A DNA stretch of 7,201 nucleotides from Betaproteobacteria bacterium (GTDB taxonomy: Bacteria; Pseudomonadota; Gammaproteobacteria; Burkholderiales; Casimicrobiaceae), in NCBI GenBank assembly GCA_005883655.1, contig VBDA01000451.1, positions 1-7,201 of the forward strand, read 5' to 3'. The position numbers and the translations under genes are program-made. The notes under the pieces are model-generated. The model was not told where the DNA came from and did not search any database. It worked only from the letters and a program-made list of their open reading frames with translations. Below are positions 4,734 to 7,201 of this stretch, piece by piece (positions within the stretch are counted from its first letter, which is position 1; the number at the start of each line of letters is the position of its first letter).

Positions 4734-7201
4734 ATGCTTGTTCATAACAACAGTCTCCTTCTTCGCTTCTTTGGCGCTATGTTGGTCCTCGCTCTAGCGA
4801 GCTTTCCGGCAGCCGCCCACCAAGCCGAAACCACGCAACCGACCACCATCAACCCGGCTCTCGTAACGGCCACCGGCACAGTGGCGGAGCTGACGGTAAG
4901 GAACACGCTGACGGGTGTCACGTTGCGATATTTCGGACTGAAGGTCGACCAAGGCGGGTCCTACGCGCTGACCGGCACAGGTCTCGATACGCTGAGCGAC
5001 GGGTCGCGCGTCAACGTCACCGGAACCCTCGCCGGGAACATGTTCAAGGTCAGCCTTTTTAGCAGTGTCGCTCCGGCTGATAGCGCCGCCCGCGCCGCGC
5101 TCCAAGCCAAGACGAAGAAAACCGTCTCCGGCACGCTCGCTGTCTACCATAAGGACTTTTTCCAGCAGGGTCGCGGTGAGTATGGCCTTGCGGTTCGCGA
5201 TGCGTCGAACAAACACACGCAGTTGAATGTAGCCGCGATTCCGGACTCGCTCGAGATCGGCATGCTTATTACCGCCGATGGAACGCTTGCCGCCGACGGA
5301 TCGTCCCTCGCCCTACCGGCGGCAATGGCGAACGACGTTGCCGCGGCGCCAGTCACTAACACTGTTCTTGTCATACCGATCAGGTTCAGCGATACACCCG
5401 CAGGCGAGCCATTCAACGCGGCCGATATCAATACCGAATTTCAAACCCACGTTGGACCTTATTACCAGGAAGTTTCCTACGGCCAGCAGCTACTCAACGT
5501 CACGGTGGCGTGCAGCACAACCGTTCTTTCCGGCTGCGCGGGCAGGACGGACGCCAACGGCTGGCTGCAGTCGACGTCGCCGACGCCTGCTGGCTGCGGC
5601 TTCGACTCGATGGGAACCCTTGCGGACGCCGTCGCGACTGCTGCTGGGTACGACACATCGGTAACGAATACCAAATTCGTCTATTACGTGTTGCCGAGTA
5701 TCCCCGCGTGCGGCTGGGCCGGGCTCGCCTACGTCGGCTACGGACATGCCTGGAGCAACGGCTACAACGCGCTGTGGGTGTACGGGCACGAGCTTGGTCA
5801 CAACTTCGGCCTGTCGCATTCGGGCAGCGTGCGCTGCAGCGGACAGGCGCTGGGCGGGAGTTGCGGAGCGAGCGAGTATGGAGATCCGTTCGACATCATG
5901 GGCAACATACGACAGATGCATTTCAACGCGATGCAAAAGTCGCGGTTGAACTGGATCCCTAGCACTTCAGTTAAGACACACGCGTCTGGCACGCAGACCT
6001 ACCAGCTCTCCCCGATTGAGACCGGAGGCCAGGCGACCTATGCGGTGAAAATCCCGACGTCCAACGTGAATCGCACCTATTGGATCGAATATCGGCAGCC
6101 GGTTGGAGTCGACGCCCCGCTGGCTTCCTTGCCCAACCTCGGCGCCCAGATTCGCGTCTCAACTCCGTTCGAGTCGACATCCGGCAATGACGACACCCAA
6201 ATTATCGACATGACGCCTGCAACGACGTCGGGCGGCCCCAACCCGGGTTTTGACGATGCGGCGCTGCTCGCGGCCGCGCCACCTTACTTCGACAGCGCCA
6301 CCGGCGTGACCATCACGGTCAATAGCGCGACTCCGGGGCCATCAGGTCTTTTGACGGTCTCGGTCGCCATGGGCGGCAATACAGCGACGACCACGACGGT
6401 GTCCAGCTCGTTGAATCCCTCCACGGTAGGAGCCAGCGTCACTTTCACGGCGTCAGTCACCGGTATCGCGCCGACCGGGAGCGTGAATTTCACCGATGGC
6501 GGCACGACCATCAGCGGCTGCGGTGCAGTCGCGCTCGCTGGCGCCGGCAACATGCTCACCGCGGCGTGCACCACGGCCGCATTGAGCCCCGGCACGCGCA
6601 CCATCGTCGCCGCGTACTCCGGCGACGGCGCAAATAATGCGTCGAGCAGCCCGTCGTTATCGCAAGTGGTCAATAAGACCGGAACAACCACAGCTCTATC
6701 CAGTTCGGCGAATCCGTCGACAGTGGGCACGGTCGTCATATTTACCGGGTCCGTCACTGGCAATGGACCGACGGGAACCCTGAATTTCACCGATGGCGGC
6801 ACAACCATCAGCGGCTGCGGCGCGCTCGCGCTCACTGGCGCCGGCAACACCCGCACCGCGGCGTGCAGCACCAACGGCTTGAGCGCGGGGACCCACAGCG
6901 TTGTCGCGAGCTACAGCGGCGACGCAGCCAACACCTTTTCAACTAGCGCTGCGCTGTCGCAGCTTGTCAATTCATCGAGCCAAATCAATGTTGCCCTTGC
7001 AAGCAATGGCGGCGTGGCGAGCGCATCTAGCACCTTAAGCGCTGCCTTCCCGGTGAACTCCATCAACAACAATGAGCGTGCCGGCATCAACTGGGGCAAT
7101 GGCGGCGGCTGGGCCGATGCCACCGCCAACAATTTCCCTGATTGGGTCCAGATCACATTCAACGGCAGCAAGATCATCGATCACGTCGTCGTCTATACAG
7201 T
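4734..7201 (+). CDS. Secreted M11/gametolysin-like metzincin protease with Ig-like repeats and F5/8C-like module, 3'-truncated
   Basis: The reading frame is open for 822 codons and runs off the window. It starts with a signal peptide (likely cleavage after AAA at 26-28). The following region (about 38-200) is rich in beta strands, with two OB-like stretches (TATGTVAEL, TVSGTLAVY). The protease domain opens around LVIPIRF. Its zinc site is HELGHNFGLSH: H352, E353, H356, third ligand H362, G359. YGDPFDIMG follows, with the metzincin Met-turn at M389; this order and the NFGL and DIMG wording point to peptidase family M11. Six cysteines (260, 268, 288, 326, 368, 377) could form disulfides outside the cell. 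A beta-rich linker (about 415-550) leads to two 99-residue bacterial Ig-like domains and, from residue 750, a discoidin (F5/8 type C)-like carbohydrate-binding module. It presumably cuts matrix or cell-wall glycoproteins; its substrate is unknown. A C-terminal PEP-CTERM anchor may lie beyond the edge. Confidence 0.9.
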   Translation, partial: MLVHNNSLLLRFFGAMLVLALASFPAAAHQAETTQPTTINPALVTATGTVAELTVRNTLTGVTLRYFGLKVDQGGSYALTGTGLDTLSDGSRVNVTGTLAGNMFKVSLFSSVAPADSAARAALQAKTKKTVSGTLAVYHKDFFQQGRGEYGLAVRDASNKHTQLNVAAIPDSLEIGMLITADGTLAADGSSLALPAAMANDVAAAPVTNTVLVIPIRFSDTPAGEPFNAADINTEFQTHVGPYYQEVSYGQQLLNVTVACSTTVLSGCAGRTDANGWLQSTSPTPAGCGFDSMGTLADAVATAAGYDTSVTNTKFVYYVLPSIPACGWAGLAYVGYGHAWSNGYNALWVYGHELGHNFGLSHSGSVRCSGQALGGSCGASEYGDPFDIMGNIRQMHFNAMQKSRLNWIPSTSVKTHASGTQTYQLSPIETGGQATYAVKIPTSNVNRTYWIEYRQPVGVDAPLASLPNLGAQIRVSTPFESTSGNDDTQIIDMTPATTSGGPNPGFDDAALLAAAPPYFDSATGVTITVNSATPGPSGLLTVSVAMGGNTATTTTVSSSLNPSTVGASVTFTASVTGIAPTGSVNFTDGGTTISGCGAVALAGAGNMLTAACTTAALSPGTRTIVAAYSGDGANNASSSPSLSQVVNKTGTTTALSSSANPSTVGTVVIFTGSVTGNGPTGTLNFTDGGTTISGCGALALTGAGNTRTAACSTNGLSAGTHSVVASYSGDAANTFSTSAALSQLVNSSSQINVALASNGGVASASSTLSAAFPVNSINNNERAGINWGNGGGWADATANNFPDWVQITFNGSKIIDHVVVYT
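6387..6980 (+). repeat. Two tandem 297-base units encoding Ig-like (Big_3-type) domains
   Basis: Unit 1 spans 6387-6683 (residues 552-650) and unit 2 spans 6684-6980 (651-749), an exact 99-codon period. Both carry NPSTVG, PTG..NFTDGGTTISGCG, AAC and YSGD. The DNA core 6484-6523 matches 6781-6820 at all but one base, so the duplication is recent or kept alike by recombination. Each unit has two cysteines at equal places (596/612 and 695/711), a possible disulfide within each domain. Confidence 0.85.

Noticed and set aside
6284..6874. 196-codon minus-strand frame, low in charged residues, with an internal repeat
   Set aside because: It is the antisense of the Ig-like repeats; its repetition only mirrors the coding strand.
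1..7201. CRISPR arrays, tRNA or rRNA genes, insertion sequences
   Set aside because: No spaced short repeats, cloverleaf sequences, rRNA motifs or transposase motifs were seen on either strand.

Overview
The window is a GC-rich bacterial chromosomal segment. It looks like a betaproteobacterium (Burkholderiales, Nitrosomonadales or Rhodocyclales type). The reasons are the codon and base composition, an MtnA plus FucA-like aldolase pair, and a PEP-CTERM protein gene with a sigma-54-type promoter. The lineage is inference; the window holds no rRNA or other marker gene.

Layout, all genes on the + strand. (1) Positions 2-1228 hold the 3' part of a membrane-anchored spermidine-synthase-like protein, cut by the window edge. 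(2) After 42 bases comes mtnA (1271-2329), methylthioribose-1-phosphate isomerase. It overlaps by 4 bases a class II aldolase gene (2326-2967) whose residues match E. coli L-fuculose-1-phosphate aldolase rather than the dehydratase MtnB. Together they suggest a short salvage branch, the DHAP shunt. In that branch the sugar phosphate derived from 5'-methylthioadenosine or 5'-deoxyadenosine is isomerised and then cleaved to DHAP plus an aldehyde. (3) Positions 2968-3556 are non-coding. Their second half is AT-richer and carries a duplicated 20-base element and a good -24/-12 promoter. (4) Positions 3557-4170 hold a PEP-CTERM exported protein gene broken by one frameshift, followed by a perfect 16-bp hairpin. 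(5) Positions 4229-4733 contain no convincing gene. (6) From 4734 to the end of the window, and beyond it, runs a large secreted metzincin protease of the M11/gametolysin type. It has two tandem bacterial Ig-like repeats and the start of an F5/8 type C-like module.

The left half is thus metabolic (salvage of S-adenosylmethionine by-products). The right half is devoted to exported or surface proteins, with regulation typical of exosortase-dependent biofilm matrix genes. The two halves are separated by long non-coding stretches and are probably independent transcription units. The most interesting items are the isomerase-aldolase pair, the sigma-54 promoter with its repeated upstream element before a frameshifted PEP-CTERM gene, and the multidomain M11 protease, which stays open to the window edge.
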